Shown: positions 1 to 8,259 of the stretch, piece by piece | Numbering within the stretch: position 1 is the first letter of the stretch | How the letters are laid out: every line of letters starts with the position of its first letter | Assembly (NCBI GenBank): GCA_023392575.1 | Contig: JAEVYV010000328.1 | Coordinates: forward strand, 1 to 23,276 | DNA from: Bacteroidota bacterium | Lineage (GTDB): Bacteria; Bacteroidota; Bacteroidia; Chitinophagales; Chitinophagaceae | DNA length: 23,276 bases | Direction: 5' to 3' | Translations under genes and position numbers: made by a program | Notes under the pieces: generated by a model | What the model saw: the letters and a program-made list of their open reading frames with translations, nothing else | What the model was told of the DNA's origin: nothing | The model's database searches: none

Positions 1-2071
1 ATGTGGTATCCTCCCTTACTTTCGAAGGATCGGGCAGGGAGGTGATATAAGTAAAGATGTCGTGCGTCAGGTAATGCTTTGCATCCGGATTGGCCATCAA
101 CCCCTCGTTTCCTTTGTAGTTTACAAAGGCATTGGGGGCCAGCGTAAAACTTTCCTTGCCATCCTTCTCAAATTTCAGGTGATAATACCAAAGCTGCTTT
201 TTGGGATGCGCAGAATCCCTGTCGTAGGTAACCGTGTATTCCCCCATTTTGGTAGGAATACCCTTGATCAGCGTCAGGTTCTCTCCGGATTTTTCTTTGC
301 TGTCCTTTCCAAAATCCATAAAAATCCCTGTGGTATTGTGCGACAGCGTTTCTTTTTTGGAGGAAGAGATCAGGATCCCCACCAGCATCAGGGCAAAACC
401 CAGGTGGGCAATAGCCCCGCCGGCCCTTTTCAGGTTTCCTTTGAAGCCGATGAAGATATAGGTCCCGTTGGCAATCACGGCATACACAGCCGCAACGAGG
501 GCCAGCCAAATGGCGCCCAAATAACCCAAACCGTGATCCCGGTAGTTGATGTTTCCAAATGCCAGGATCAATCCGCCAATCACCAAACCGGCAATGGCAG
601 GGGCAATAAGTTTTTTAAGGAAGGGCCTGCCGGTGGATTTGTATTTTAAATACATTCCAAAACCCGAGAGCAGCCCAATAATGATGGCTACAAAAATTTG
701 TATGCGGTTGTAGGCAAAGGCCACATCCTCCTGCACGGCAAAAGGCTTGAATGTTTTTTCCTTGCCGGTGAACAGCTCCGCCAGCTTGTTGATCACCGGA
801 ATAGAGGTCATGGAGATGATCAATAAGGAAGAAAGGAACAAGACCAACGAACCAATGAACATCCAAAACTCCCTGGAAGACCCTTCTTCTTCTTTTACAA
901 TATGCGGCACCTGCCGGTAGCGGGCAAAGAAAAGCGCAAAGGAAGGAATCAGGAAAACCAGGAAAAAGCCACGCAAATGCCATTTGGTGATTCCGTCCCC
1001 GGTAAAAGCGTGTACGGAAGTATCCTGCAAATCACCGCTGCGGGTTAAATAGGTAGAATACAGAACCAACACAAAGGCCAGGATAAAAAACAGGTTGGTC
1101 GACCGTAAGGCGTGCCCTGTGTGGCGATAGATCAGTAAGGTATGCACACCTGCCACCAGCACCAGCCAGGGCACCAGCGAAGCGTTTTCTACCGGATCCC
1201 AGGCCCAGTAACCGCCAAAATTCAGCGATTCGTACGCCCAGGCGGCGCCCATCATAATACCCAGACCCAAAGCCGCAGCCGAAAACAGGGCCCAGGGCAG
1301 GGCCGCTTTTGTCCACTCGGTAAAACGCCGGGTCCACAATCCGCCGATCGCAAAAGCAAAGGGAATGATGGTGGAAGCAAAACCCAAAAACAAAACGGGC
1401 GGGTGGATAACCATCCAGTAGTTCTGCAACAGGGGGTTTAGGTCGTTGCCGTCCCGGATCATGGACAGATAATCCTGACGTATGCCGCCGGTCATATCAT
1501 AAAATACCGGTGCATTGTCCAGCACGCCGGAGTTGCGCAGCAGCATGAATGGATTGGAACCCGCCTTCAACCCAAAGATGCTGACGCCCAGCACCATGGT
1601 GGCCAAACAAAGCTGCACAAAGCTTACAACGGTCATGACCGGAGCTTCCCACTCCTTTTCCCGCCAAATAACGATGAGCCCCAGCACACAATGCCAGACA
1701 CTCCAAAGCAAAAAGCTGCCCTCCTGTCCTTCCCAAAAACTACTCAGCAAGTATTTTGCTTCCAGGGAAAGGCTGCTGTGCTGCCAGGCGTATTTGTATT
1801 CAAACTGGTGGCTGTTGATAATGTAAAGCAGAATGCCAAAAACGGCAAAAACCGAAACGGCTTCGGTAATAAAAAAGATGCGTGCCAGCTGGCGCCACCG
1901 GGCGTTAACCGTAAGGGCTCCGCCGCCGTTGTTGGTGCTGCGGTTGTAAAAACCGCTTTTTTGAACGCTTAAAAAATACGCTACTGTAGCGCCTAAAGAA
2001 GCAATCAAAGAAAGAAGCAGAAGGAAATGTCCGAGCTGGCCCGGCAACAAATGCTCACCAATAAAATTCAT
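1..2071 (-). CDS. ccmF: CcmF/CcsA-family cytochrome c haem lyase, 3' end cut by window
   Basis: This polytopic inner-membrane protein joins haem to apocytochrome c on the periplasmic side. The frame starts at ATG 2071-2069 (MNFIGEHLLPGQLGH) and stays open for about 690 codons to the left edge. Seen: many hydrophobic segments; a conserved haem-ligand-like stretch MVIHPPVLFLGF near residue 220; the tryptophan-rich WWD-type motif YWAWDPVENASLVPW near residues 285-305; and the downstream LTRSG...SVHAF motif. All three are hallmarks of CcmF. The periplasmic domain after about residue 560 (KKETLSHNTTGIFMDF) fits the Bacteroidota form. It lies 6 bp after the ccmE stop, so the two are almost certainly co-transcribed. 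The stop codon is outside the window, so total length is unknown. CcsA of system II shares the WWD motif, but the size and the ccmE neighbour favour CcmF. Confidence 0.93.
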   Translation of the reverse strand, partial: MNFIGEHLLPGQLGHFLLLLSLIASLGATVAYFLSVQKSGFYNRSTNNGGGALTVNARWRQLARIFFITEAVSVFAVFGILLYIINSHQFEYKYAWQHSSLSLEAKYLLSSFWEGQEGSFLLWSVWHCVLGLIVIWREKEWEAPVMTVVSFVQLCLATMVLGVSIFGLKAGSNPFMLLRNSGVLDNAPVFYDMTGGIRQDYLSMIRDGNDLNPLLQNYWMVIHPPVLFLGFASTIIPFAFAIGGLWTRRFTEWTKAALPWALFSAAALGLGIMMGAAWAYESLNFGGYWAWDPVENASLVPWLVLVAGVHTLLIYRHTGHALRSTNLFFILAFVLVLYSTYLTRSGDLQDTSVHAFTGDGITKWHLRGFFLVFLIPSFALFFARYRQVPHIVKEEEGSSREFWMFIGSLVLFLSSLLIISMTSIPVINKLAELFTGKEKTFKPFAVQEDVAFAYNRIQIFVAIIIGLLSGFGMYLKYKSTGRPFLKKLIAPAIAGLVIGGLILAFGNINYRDHGLGYLGAIWLALVAAVYAVIANGTYIFIGFKGNLKRAGGAIAHLGFALMLVGILISSSKKETLSHNTTGIFMDFGKDSKEKSGENLTLIKGIPTKMGEYTVTYDRDSAHPKKQLWYYHLKFEKDGKESFTLAPNAFVNYKGNEGLMANPDAKHYLTHDIFTYITSLPDPSKVREDTT

Positions 2072-2077
2072 TACTTG

Positions 2078-2506
2078 TTAGTATTTAATTGAAGTGGCGC
2101 TATCGCCGGAAGGAAGATTTTTCTGGGCCGCCCCCAAATCGTCTTTGTATTTCGAAGGGCATTTCATCTGCAGCTTGGTGCATTCAAAATGGTCCCCGCG
2201 CATGTACCCGTTCAGGTCAATGCCGTCGCTGCGCTCTATATCGGTGGGTTTGGCGTTTTTGTAAATCACCTTGCTGCGCTTGCCCTCCTGGTCAATGGCG
2301 TAAAAAACCGTGAGGTTGGGGTCTTTCAACCCGTCGTATTCAACCGGCGTTTGTTTATCCAGCTGCACTTTCACTACAACAAACTCCCCGCTTTTTTCCG
2401 CCGCAGAAGCAAAGGTTTCCTGGGTGGTGAGGTCTTTGATAAAAAAAGACATACCCACGATTCCCCCAATGACAAGAAGCAACAGAACGATGTGAATCTT
2501 TTTCAT
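2078..2506 (-). CDS. ccmE: CcmE haem chaperone, cysteine (CxxxY) type
   Basis: Periplasmic haem chaperone that carries haem covalently from CcmC to CcmF during cytochrome c maturation. It has 142 aa: a membrane anchor at residues 4-23, then an OB-fold domain (FVVVKVQLD, NLTVFYAID, VIYKNAKPTDI). The haem-binding segment reads C116-P-S-K-Y120. In the classical proteobacterial family this site is HxxxY; a CxxxY form is known from deltaproteobacteria and archaea, and a Cys is clearly present here. A second Cys, C109, lies close by. The gene is first in an operon with ccmF and has a long leader with a hairpin. Identification is firm; haem attachment through Cys116 is inferred from family knowledge. 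Confidence 0.93.
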   Translation of the reverse strand: MKKIHIVLLLLVIGGIVGMSFFIKDLTTQETFASAAEKSGEFVVVKVQLDKQTPVEYDGLKDPNLTVFYAIDQEGKRSKVIYKNAKPTDIERSDGIDLNGYMRGDHFECTKLQMKCPSKYKDDLGAAQKNLPSGDSATSIKY

Positions 2507-2537
2507 TTGTGGACAGTTATTTATGGGCCAATCGCTT

Positions 2538-2572
2538 CTTTTCAGGTGGAGCAGGATGCCTTACCTGAAAAG
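2538..2572 (-). promoter_or_regulatory. Leader hairpin upstream of ccmE
   Basis: A perfect 10-bp inverted repeat, CTTTTCAGGT (2538-2547) and ACCTGAAAAG (2563-2572), with a 15-nt loop. CGC/GCG outside it can extend the pairing across a 3-nt bulge. It lies between the promoter-like box at 2599-2606 and the ccmE start at 2506, so it should be part of the transcript leader. No U-run follows, so it does not look like a simple terminator. A protein-binding dyad is equally possible. Confidence 0.5.
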
Positions 2573-2598
2573 CGTTTTACACTCAGAGAATGGCAACG

Positions 2599-2606
2599 CA
2601 AAGGTA
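2599..2606 (-). promoter_or_regulatory. Promoter -7 box for ccmE-ccmF
   Basis: Read on the minus strand the sequence is TACCTTTG, an exact match to the Bacteroidota sigma-70 -7 consensus TAnnTTTG. A clear TTTG -33 box at the usual 19-21 bp is not visible. Transcription would begin near 2592 and leave a leader of about 85 nt. The rest of the divergent gap up to 2803 shows no gene. Confidence 0.45.
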
Positions 2607-2803
2607 GAGCAAAATGCCTCTCCCCCTAGCCCATCAAAATTAATTTTCCTCAATTATGTTGTTTTTCACAAATCAATAATTTAACTACTGCAACCCGGCC
2701 GGAAGCTGCCCCGGCCCTTACCCGTTTTTTTGCTACCGAAAACCGGGTAAAACCTTTGTCATCTTGTTAACGCCACATCGTTCCAACCCTCGCAAAACCT
2801 TCC

Positions 2804-2811
2804 TATCTTGC
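2804..2811 (+). promoter_or_regulatory. Possible -7 box for the ureohydrolase gene
   Basis: TATCTTGC is one base short of the common TATCTTTGC form. It lies about 20 bp before the ATG at 2832. The -33 region is weak, so this is tentative. Confidence 0.3.
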
Positions 2812-2831
2812 ACCGCTTTTAATAATAAATC

Positions 2832-3878
2832 ATGACCGATCTTTCGAGTTTCGACCCTAACAGCGCCGGTAATCCGAACAACAACATATTTGGATTGCCT
2901 TTTTCTGAAGAAGATGCCCGCCTTGTCATCCTTCCCGTTCCCTGGGAGGTTACGGTAAGTTTTGGCTCGGGTACGGCCCGTTCCGCCGAGCAAATCATGA
3001 AGGCCAGCCTGCAGGTAGACCTTTTTGATCCGGAAGTGCCGGAAGGCTGGAAACAGGGCTATTTCATGAAAGAAACCGATAGCTCTGTTCTTTTAAAAAG
3101 CGACTACCTGCGCAAGGAAGCCGAACTTTATATTGATTATGTCTCCAAAGGAGATATTGTAGCCAACAACCAGTTCATGTGCAAAACGCTTAAGGAGGTG
3201 AACGAGGGTGGCCATTTCCTGAACAATTGGGTGTACCAACAAACCAAAGAGCTTTTGGATAAGGGCAAATTGGTGGCCCTCCTGGGCGGCGACCACAGCA
3301 CCCCGCTTGGTTTTATGAAAGCCCTGAGCGAAAAACACGGCGAATTCGGCATCATTCAAATCGACGCCCACTGCGACCTGCGGGAAGCATACGAAGGGTT
3401 TGTGTATTCGCATGCCAGTATCATGTACAATGCCCTAAAGGAAATTCCCCAGTTAACCAAACTGGTGCAGGTCGGGATCCGGGATTATTCGCAGGGCGAA
3501 CACGAGTTTATCGGGGAGCAGTCCGGCCGGGTGAAAACTTATTTTGATGCGGAACTGAGAACCCGTCAGTACGAAGGCGAAACCTTTAAGCAAATTGTGG
3601 ATGAAATGATCAGCCACCTGCCGCAAAAGGTATATATCAGCTTTGATATTGATGGGCTCGATCCAAAACTTTGTCCCAATACCGGAACTCCGGTACCAGG
3701 CGGCTTTGAAACCGAACAGGTGTTTTACATATTTAAAAAAATCCAGCAGGCCGGCAAGCAGATCATTGGTTTTGACCTGAGCGAGGTCAGCACCAGCGAA
3801 ACCTACTGGGATGCGAACGTCGGTGCCCGTGTTTTGTTTAAATTGTGTAACCTGCTGGTGTCCAGCAACCCGGTTTAG
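2832..3878 (+). CDS. Arginase/agmatinase-family ureohydrolase
   Basis: Manganese- or nickel-type binuclear hydrolase that cleaves a guanidino or formimino group from its substrate (agmatine, arginine, formiminoglutamate or guanidine in known members). It has 348 aa. All metal-binding motifs are visible: GGDHS at 152-156 (His155), DAHCD at 178-182, SFDID at 270-274, and the late Glu318 in FDLSEVS. YSHAS (192-196) resembles the family's substrate-loop segment. The N-terminal 60 residues carry a typical lead-in (LPVPWEVTVSFGSGTARS). No hut genes are nearby, so formimidoylglutamase cannot be chosen over agmatinase-like activity. It is translationally coupled to the next gene (TAG, one base, then ATG). 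The family is certain; the substrate is not. Confidence 0.88.
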   Translation: MTDLSSFDPNSAGNPNNNIFGLPFSEEDARLVILPVPWEVTVSFGSGTARSAEQIMKASLQVDLFDPEVPEGWKQGYFMKETDSSVLLKSDYLRKEAELYIDYVSKGDIVANNQFMCKTLKEVNEGGHFLNNWVYQQTKELLDKGKLVALLGGDHSTPLGFMKALSEKHGEFGIIQIDAHCDLREAYEGFVYSHASIMYNALKEIPQLTKLVQVGIRDYSQGEHEFIGEQSGRVKTYFDAELRTRQYEGETFKQIVDEMISHLPQKVYISFDIDGLDPKLCPNTGTPVPGGFETEQVFYIFKKIQQAGKQIIGFDLSEVSTSETYWDANVGARVLFKLCNLLVSSNPV

Positions 3879-3879
3879 T

Positions 3880-4500
3880 ATGTACAGCGTTACCGTAAAA
3901 ATAGAAGGCATTGAAAGCAAAAGGCGCAGCGCCGGCCTGCTGCATATTGTTGTGGGCTTTTTTCTGATCGCCAAATCGGCCGACTATTATCGTTTTTTAA
4001 ACTATGAAAACGTTACCTATACGCTTCCTTTTTTTGCCGTAGCGGCCCTGTCCTTGTTTTACGGGTTCTTTAGAAGAAAGGTGGATGTTTTTGCCAAATA
4101 CAATTTTGGCCTGCGGCTGCTTCAGGCAATCAGCTTTGCCATTCTGGGGATGGCCATCATACACCTGGGCCGAACCATTGATTATGTAGGCGTTTTCATT
4201 TTTGCTTTTCTGTGCATCCTGTTGATGTTTTCCGAAAAAAAGATTTTTAAGGAAACCACCATATTTTTTGATGAAGCCGGCGTCACCATTCCCGGCAACT
4301 ACAAAGATTACCTGGTAAAATGGGAAGACCTCACGGAAGTGGTGGTGCGGGAAGATTTCTTGACCCTGTTTCATGTAAAGAAAAAATACCTTCAGTACCA
4401 GGTGATGCAGGACCTTTCCACGCTGGAAATAGCCAAACTGAATGCGTTTTGCAAAGAACAAATCGAAAAGCAATCGTCAATGGTCAATGGGCAGTCCTAA
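3880..4500 (+). CDS. Four-helix membrane protein with C-terminal PH-like domain, function unknown
   Basis: 206 aa. The ATG at 3880 lies one base after the stop of the preceding gene, so translation is probably coupled; an in-frame ATG at 3811 lies inside the upstream gene and is less likely. About four hydrophobic segments fill residues 20-120 (for example GLLHIVVGFFLIAKSADYY and LPFFAVAALSLFYGFF). The last 80 residues (FFDEAGVTIPGNYKDYLVKW, then LTEVVVREDFLTLFHVKKK) look like the beta-rich bacterial PH-like domains of small membrane proteins. I do not recognise a characterised relative. Coupling suggests co-expression with the ureohydrolase but not necessarily a shared pathway. Confidence 0.8.
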   Translation: MYSVTVKIEGIESKRRSAGLLHIVVGFFLIAKSADYYRFLNYENVTYTLPFFAVAALSLFYGFFRRKVDVFAKYNFGLRLLQAISFAILGMAIIHLGRTIDYVGVFIFAFLCILLMFSEKKIFKETTIFFDEAGVTIPGNYKDYLVKWEDLTEVVVREDFLTLFHVKKKYLQYQVMQDLSTLEIAKLNAFCKEQIEKQSSMVNGQS

Positions 4501-4576
4501 ACAGGTTCGCAGACCTTAAGGATATCACAAACCAGGACCTATTGCCATTCACCAATTTTGAACTTTAAATTTATCC

Positions 4577-5863
4577 ATGTCTCCATTCATTTTATATTCG
4601 GACGGTAAGGGAAATATTTTTGAGGATACGTCTTTGTATGTGGTTGGAAGAAGCGGCTGGGATGCCCTGCCCATACCCGAAGACGAGTGGATACCCCTGC
4701 CCAACGGCGGGCAGCTCTACGAGCTTCCGGGCCGCCGCGGAATAGGCATTGATGTAAAAACCGGAGAAATGCGGCTGTGCGATAAAGGCTGGGCCGTAGC
4801 GGCTTTTATTCCACCGGCCCATACGGGCTTTTATTTAGCGGCCTACGAAACAGCCGCCGATGCCCCCACGCTTCCCTTGTTTTGCTATACGGCCGTAGGC
4901 TGGCACAACGACCAGTTTTTCGTTCCCGCCACCCGCATCGAACAAGACATCAGGCAGGAATGCGGCGGCTTCAATCAGGATCAGGTGGCGCAGGGAGTGG
5001 AAGATTTAATAAAAGCCTATCCGCACAACCGTCTGGTGGCGCATTTGGCCAATAACTGCGCCCTCACCTACCATTGCCCGGCCGCCCGGAATTATTTTAT
5101 GGGACGGTGGGAATGCCCCATTCCTTCTTCTCCGGCCTGCAATGCCAATTGCATTGGTTGTATTTCTTTTCAGCCCGAAGAGGAAACCATCGTTTCCACC
5201 CAGGACCGCCTGACGTTTAAACCCACGGCCGCCGAAATTGTGGAATACACCGTGCCGCATTTGGAAACTGCCCCCTATCCCATTGTAAGCTTTGGCCAGG
5301 GCTGCGAAGGCGAACCGCTGCTGATGTGGGAAACCATCAGGGAGTCCATCATTGAAATACGCAAGCACACGTCAAAAGGCAGCATCAACATCAACACCAA
5401 TGGCTCTAAACCTAATGCCGTCAGGGCCTTGTGCGAAGCCGGCCTGAACAGCATCCGCGTCAGTACCAACTCGGCGCGGCCGGAAATTTATTTACCCTAT
5501 TACCGCCCCAACAACTACCAGTTTGACGACATTATTGAAAGTCTGAAGGTGGTTCGGGAGTTTGGCGGCTGGACCTCCATTAATTATTTTGTTTTTCCGG
5601 GCATGACCGATTCCGTTGCCGAATACGAAGCCTTGCGGAAATTAATTACTGACACAGACCTTTGTATGATCCAATGGCGCAATTTCAATATTGACCCCGA
5701 TTGGTATTTAGGCAAAATTGGCGTTGTGGATTCGGGAGAAATTTTGGGAATGAAACAACTCATGGAATTGCTCAAAGAAGAATTTCCGCATTTAAAATAC
5801 GGCTACTTCAACCCGCCTATGGAACGGATCAGGGGCAGGTATGATGTGGACTTTGCACATTAA
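4577..5863 (+). CDS. Uncharacterised radical SAM protein
   Basis: 428 aa. The canonical 4Fe-4S motif is C188-x3-C192-x2-C195 (ACNANCIGCIS). The SAM-contact stretch VSFGQGCEGEPLL lies at 237-249, followed by TIM-barrel-like segments ININTNGS and NSIRVSTNSA. The first 180 residues form an extra N-terminal domain, and C161, C167 and C180 just before the radical SAM motif could bind a further cluster. There is no SPASM domain and no visible peptide or cofactor partner gene. This full-length family seems typical of Bacteroidota; I know no assigned reaction. It ends at a strong terminator, and 76 bp without a gene separate it from the membrane protein upstream, so it may be the last gene of that operon. 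Confidence 0.88.
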   Translation: MSPFILYSDGKGNIFEDTSLYVVGRSGWDALPIPEDEWIPLPNGGQLYELPGRRGIGIDVKTGEMRLCDKGWAVAAFIPPAHTGFYLAAYETAADAPTLPLFCYTAVGWHNDQFFVPATRIEQDIRQECGGFNQDQVAQGVEDLIKAYPHNRLVAHLANNCALTYHCPAARNYFMGRWECPIPSSPACNANCIGCISFQPEEETIVSTQDRLTFKPTAAEIVEYTVPHLETAPYPIVSFGQGCEGEPLLMWETIRESIIEIRKHTSKGSININTNGSKPNAVRALCEAGLNSIRVSTNSARPEIYLPYYRPNNYQFDDIIESLKVVREFGGWTSINYFVFPGMTDSVAEYEALRKLITDTDLCMIQWRNFNIDPDWYLGKIGVVDSGEILGMKQLMELLKEEFPHLKYGYFNPPMERIRGRYDVDFAH

Positions 5864-5882
5864 TATAGGCATCCCTCATTAA

Positions 5883-5910
5883 AAAGCCGCTTTCGTTTGA
5901 AAGCGGCTTT
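5883..5910. terminator. Bidirectional intrinsic terminator
   Basis: A perfect 12-bp stem, AAAGCCGCTTTC (5883-5894) and GAAAGCGGCTTT (5899-5910), closes a GTTT loop. It has a T-run on the right and an A-run on the left. It lies between the convergent radical SAM gene and the DUF2846 gene and can end transcription from both sides. Confidence 0.93.
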
Positions 5911-5932
5911 TTTTCTTTCTGGACCGGGAGCA

Positions 5933-6373
5933 TTATTTGCCCTCGTCAATAGCGTCCTGACAATTATCCAGCGACATATTTTTCATTTGCTTTTCGGCCG
6001 TTGATTTTGTCACTTCCATCATTTCCAATCGGGCCCTGGTAATGCTTTGCTTGATGTTACAAGCCACATAATAGGTTTGACCGGCCTCTGCCTCAATTTC
6101 AATAGCGGTTTCTTTTTTAAACAAACCCACCCCGCCAATTTGGGAGTTGATGGAATGCTTGCCTTTGGTCACGGTTAGCTTGATGAATTTATTGTTACTG
6201 AGCTTACAAATCTTCTTTCCGTTCAGATACATGGCCCAGTTGCTGCCGGCCCCCGTAAACTGACCGGTACGGTACACGTAAATAATAGCTTCGTCAGGAT
6301 TGGAACCTGCCTCGGGTCGGGAGGTGAAGGAAAAGCATAAGCACACCGCTACAATGGCGAAAAGTTTTTTCAT
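5933..6373 (-). CDS. Secreted DUF2846-like protein
   Basis: 146 aa from ATG 6373; a TTG two codons earlier is a weaker start. Residues 1-20 form a signal peptide (MKKLFAIVAVCLCFSF). The mature part has the DUF2846 pattern: IIYVYRTGQFTGAG, then a short extracytoplasmic beta strand (WAMYLNGKKICKL), then LTVTKGKHSI and AEAGQTYYVACNI. Members are small envelope-associated beta-sandwich proteins of unknown role. The gene is convergent with the radical SAM gene and divergent from the SDR gene. A promoter-like TATTTTGC (minus strand of 6395-6402) precedes it. Confidence 0.8.
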   Translation of the reverse strand: MKKLFAIVAVCLCFSFTSRPEAGSNPDEAIIYVYRTGQFTGAGSNWAMYLNGKKICKLSNNKFIKLTVTKGKHSINSQIGGVGLFKKETAIEIEAEAGQTYYVACNIKQSITRARLEMMEVTKSTAEKQMKNMSLDNCQDAIDEGK

Positions 6374-6461
6374 AAACAATTAATTTTTGGTGCCGCAAAA
6401 TAAAAGCGAATCCTGACAAAAGCCACAAAAACGGTATGAGCTGTTTATTTTTAATCATGGA

Positions 6462-7193
6462 ATGAAGGAGCAAAACCCCAAAAAAATAATCGTTATTGGC
6501 GCCTCTTCCGGCATGGGCCGGCAGCTGGCTTTGCTCTATGCCCAAAAAGGACACAAGGTAGGCATTGTAGCCAGACGGGAGCCCTTGCTTCGGGAAATCA
6601 AACAAAAATACCCGGAGCAAATCATCACCGCCTGCTTTGACGTTACCAAGGGCCATCCCGTGCACAACCTGCGACAGCTCATTGCCGCCCTTGGTGGCCT
6701 GGACCTGTTGATCTATAACGCCGGTTATGGAGAGGTTTCCCTGCACCTAAATCCGGAGATAGAAAAACACACCACCCAAACCAACGTGGTGGGCTTTGTT
6801 GCCATTGTTTGTTTTTGCTTCAATTATTTTGTGCATCAGGGACAGGGGCAAATCGCCGTTACATCTTCGGTAGCGGCTTTGCGGGGGAATAGCCGGGCGC
6901 CGGCCTATAGTGCCAGCAAGGCCTTTATGAGCATTTATGCCGAAGGCCTGAACCTGAAGGCCCGAAAACTAAAAAAAGACATTGTGGTTACAGACATCCG
7001 CCCCGGCTTTGTTGATACCAAGCCCTCAAAGAACCACCGCCGTTTTTGGGTAGAGCCTCCGCTAAAAGCAGCCCGGCAAATCATACGGGCCATAGAAAAA
7101 AGAAAACGGGTGGCTTATATTAGCAGAAGGTGGTGGTTGGTGGCGCAGATCCTGAAACTTTTGCCGTTTTGGGTTTACCGCAGGCTGGGATAA
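6462..7193 (+). CDS. Short-chain dehydrogenase/reductase (SDR)
   Basis: 243 aa classical SDR, a cytosolic NAD(P)H-dependent oxidoreductase. Seen: the Rossmann nucleotide motif GASSGMG (13-19); an Arg pair after strand 2 (ARRE, 38-40) that suggests NADPH preference; NAG at 86-88; the catalytic Ser in VTSSVAA (near 136); and Y149-S-A-S-K153. The C-terminal tail is basic and hydrophobic (KRKRVAYISRRWWLVAQILKLLP) and may touch the membrane. An ATG at 6457 hits a stop after two codons, so the start at 6462 is used. The substrate cannot be read from the sequence. Confidence 0.9.
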   Translation: MKEQNPKKIIVIGASSGMGRQLALLYAQKGHKVGIVARREPLLREIKQKYPEQIITACFDVTKGHPVHNLRQLIAALGGLDLLIYNAGYGEVSLHLNPEIEKHTTQTNVVGFVAIVCFCFNYFVHQGQGQIAVTSSVAALRGNSRAPAYSASKAFMSIYAEGLNLKARKLKKDIVVTDIRPGFVDTKPSKNHRRFWVEPPLKAARQIIRAIEKRKRVAYISRRWWLVAQILKLLPFWVYRRLG

Positions 7194-7295
7194 TGTTAAA
7201 AGATTGCGATTCGTTCTGGTTTACTGGGCAATTTGTATAACTTTTGCGCCGTTAACGAGTCGGAATAAGAACGCAACAAAAGCGATCATTCAGAA

Positions 7296-7324
7296 ATGCC
7301 TGAAGGAATTTGTTTCTCAGGCAT
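7296..7324 (+). promoter_or_regulatory. Hairpin in the tonB leader
   Basis: A perfect 8-bp inverted repeat, ATGCCTGA (7296-7303) and TCAGGCAT (7317-7324), with a 13-nt loop. It lies 48 bp before the tonB start. A promoter-like TAACTTTTG at 7238-7246 lies upstream, so the hairpin may be in the tonB 5' leader. The T-poor tail argues against a strong terminator for the SDR gene. The 178-bp gap holds no gene. Confidence 0.4.
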
Positions 7325-7371
7325 ATTTGTTTGTATACTTGATCTCTTAAACCCTGAACTTTTATATTTAT

Positions 7372-8235
7372 ATGAACAACCATTTATCCATGTCCGCAGA
7401 ATTTGAGAGGCAAAAAAATATAAAGGCATCGGTGCTTACGGCTGCCATAGCCGGCTCGCTGCTCTTTATTTTTATTTGGGTAAAGATGTCCATACCCCAA
7501 CACGAAGTTCCGGTGGCGGATGAATACATTGAAGTAAACCTGGGCAGCGGCGATGAAGGCTTGGGAACCGACCAGCCCCTTTTACCCGGCGATCCGGCCC
7601 CGGCCCAACAGGTAAGTTATACCCCGCCCCAACCGCCGCCATCCAGGGAAGAAGCAGTAAAAGATGCGGCATCCGAGAACGAAAACAGCCACGAAGCTCC
7701 GCCGGTTATCAAACCTGCGGTAAGCAAACCCGAGGCTACCAAAATAAATTCGGAAAGCAAAACGATCAAATCGAAAAGCACCAATCCGCAGCCCGTAGTT
7801 ACGCAGGCTCCGCCCCAGCCCAAAGCCGTTTTGGGAAGAACCGTTGGCGGCAGCGGCAATGGCGGTAACGGTGCCGACACCTACAAACCCGGCGGCAACG
7901 AAGGCGTTGCCGGAGGCAGCGGCGACCAGGGAAGACCCGGCGGCGATCCCAACGGAAGAAATTATTCCGGCACGCCCAAAAATTTTGGCGTAAAGGTTTT
8001 AAGCATTCCCAATCAAAGTTTTGAAGATGATTTTAACCAAAATGCCAAAGTAGCCATGGATATTGTGGTGGATGAAAACGGAAAAGTCATTTCTGCCACT
8101 TTTCAGCCCAAGGGCTCAACCACATCCGACCGCAGGTATATTGAAATTGCGGAACGGAACGCAAAAAAATTAAAATTGGTTGCCAATGGCGGACAAAGAG
8201 GAACCGTCATCTTTAATTTTAAAGTGAACGGATAA
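7372..8235 (+). CDS. tonB: TonB-like energy transducer
   Basis: Inner-membrane-anchored protein that passes proton-motive-force energy from ExbB/ExbD to outer-membrane TonB-dependent transporters. It has 287 aa: a short cytosolic start, one membrane helix at 19-37, a Pro/Lys-rich periplasmic span (PPQPPPSREE, PPVIKPAVSKPEA), a Gly-rich stretch at about 160-200, and a C-terminal beta-rich region with VAMDIVVDENGKVISATFQPKG and GTVIFNFKVNG as in TonB C-terminal domains. In related Bacteroidota, exbB-exbD-tonB-folC gene order is common; here folC follows, but exbB and exbD are missing from the window and an SDR gene takes their place. An ATG at residue 7 is an alternative start. Confidence 0.82.
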   Translation: MNNHLSMSAEFERQKNIKASVLTAAIAGSLLFIFIWVKMSIPQHEVPVADEYIEVNLGSGDEGLGTDQPLLPGDPAPAQQVSYTPPQPPPSREEAVKDAASENENSHEAPPVIKPAVSKPEATKINSESKTIKSKSTNPQPVVTQAPPQPKAVLGRTVGGSGNGGNGADTYKPGGNEGVAGGSGDQGRPGGDPNGRNYSGTPKNFGVKVLSIPNQSFEDDFNQNAKVAMDIVVDENGKVISATFQPKGSTTSDRRYIEIAERNAKKLKLVANGGQRGTVIFNFKVNG

Positions 8236-8240
8236 ATTTG

Positions 8241-8257
8241 CAGCAATATTTTTGCTG
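8241..8257 (+). promoter_or_regulatory. Hairpin overlapping a -7-like box just before folC
   Basis: CAGCAA (8241-8246) and TTGCTG (8252-8257) form a perfect 6-bp stem with a 5-nt loop. Inside it, TATTTTTG (8247-8254) matches TAnnTTTG exactly. The GTG start of folC is at 8260, so a transcript from this box would be leaderless or nearly so. A -33 box is not convincing. It may instead act as a weak attenuator between tonB and folC. Confidence 0.4.
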
Positions 8258-8259
8258 TT

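Noticed and set aside
62..1972. Several open frames of 80-195 codons on both strands over the left edge
   Set aside because: They are shadows of ccmF, whose own frame runs unbroken with all family motifs.
2832..3878. Naming the ureohydrolase hutG
   Set aside because: No hut neighbours, and the motifs are shared by agmatinases and other ureohydrolases, so no symbol is given.
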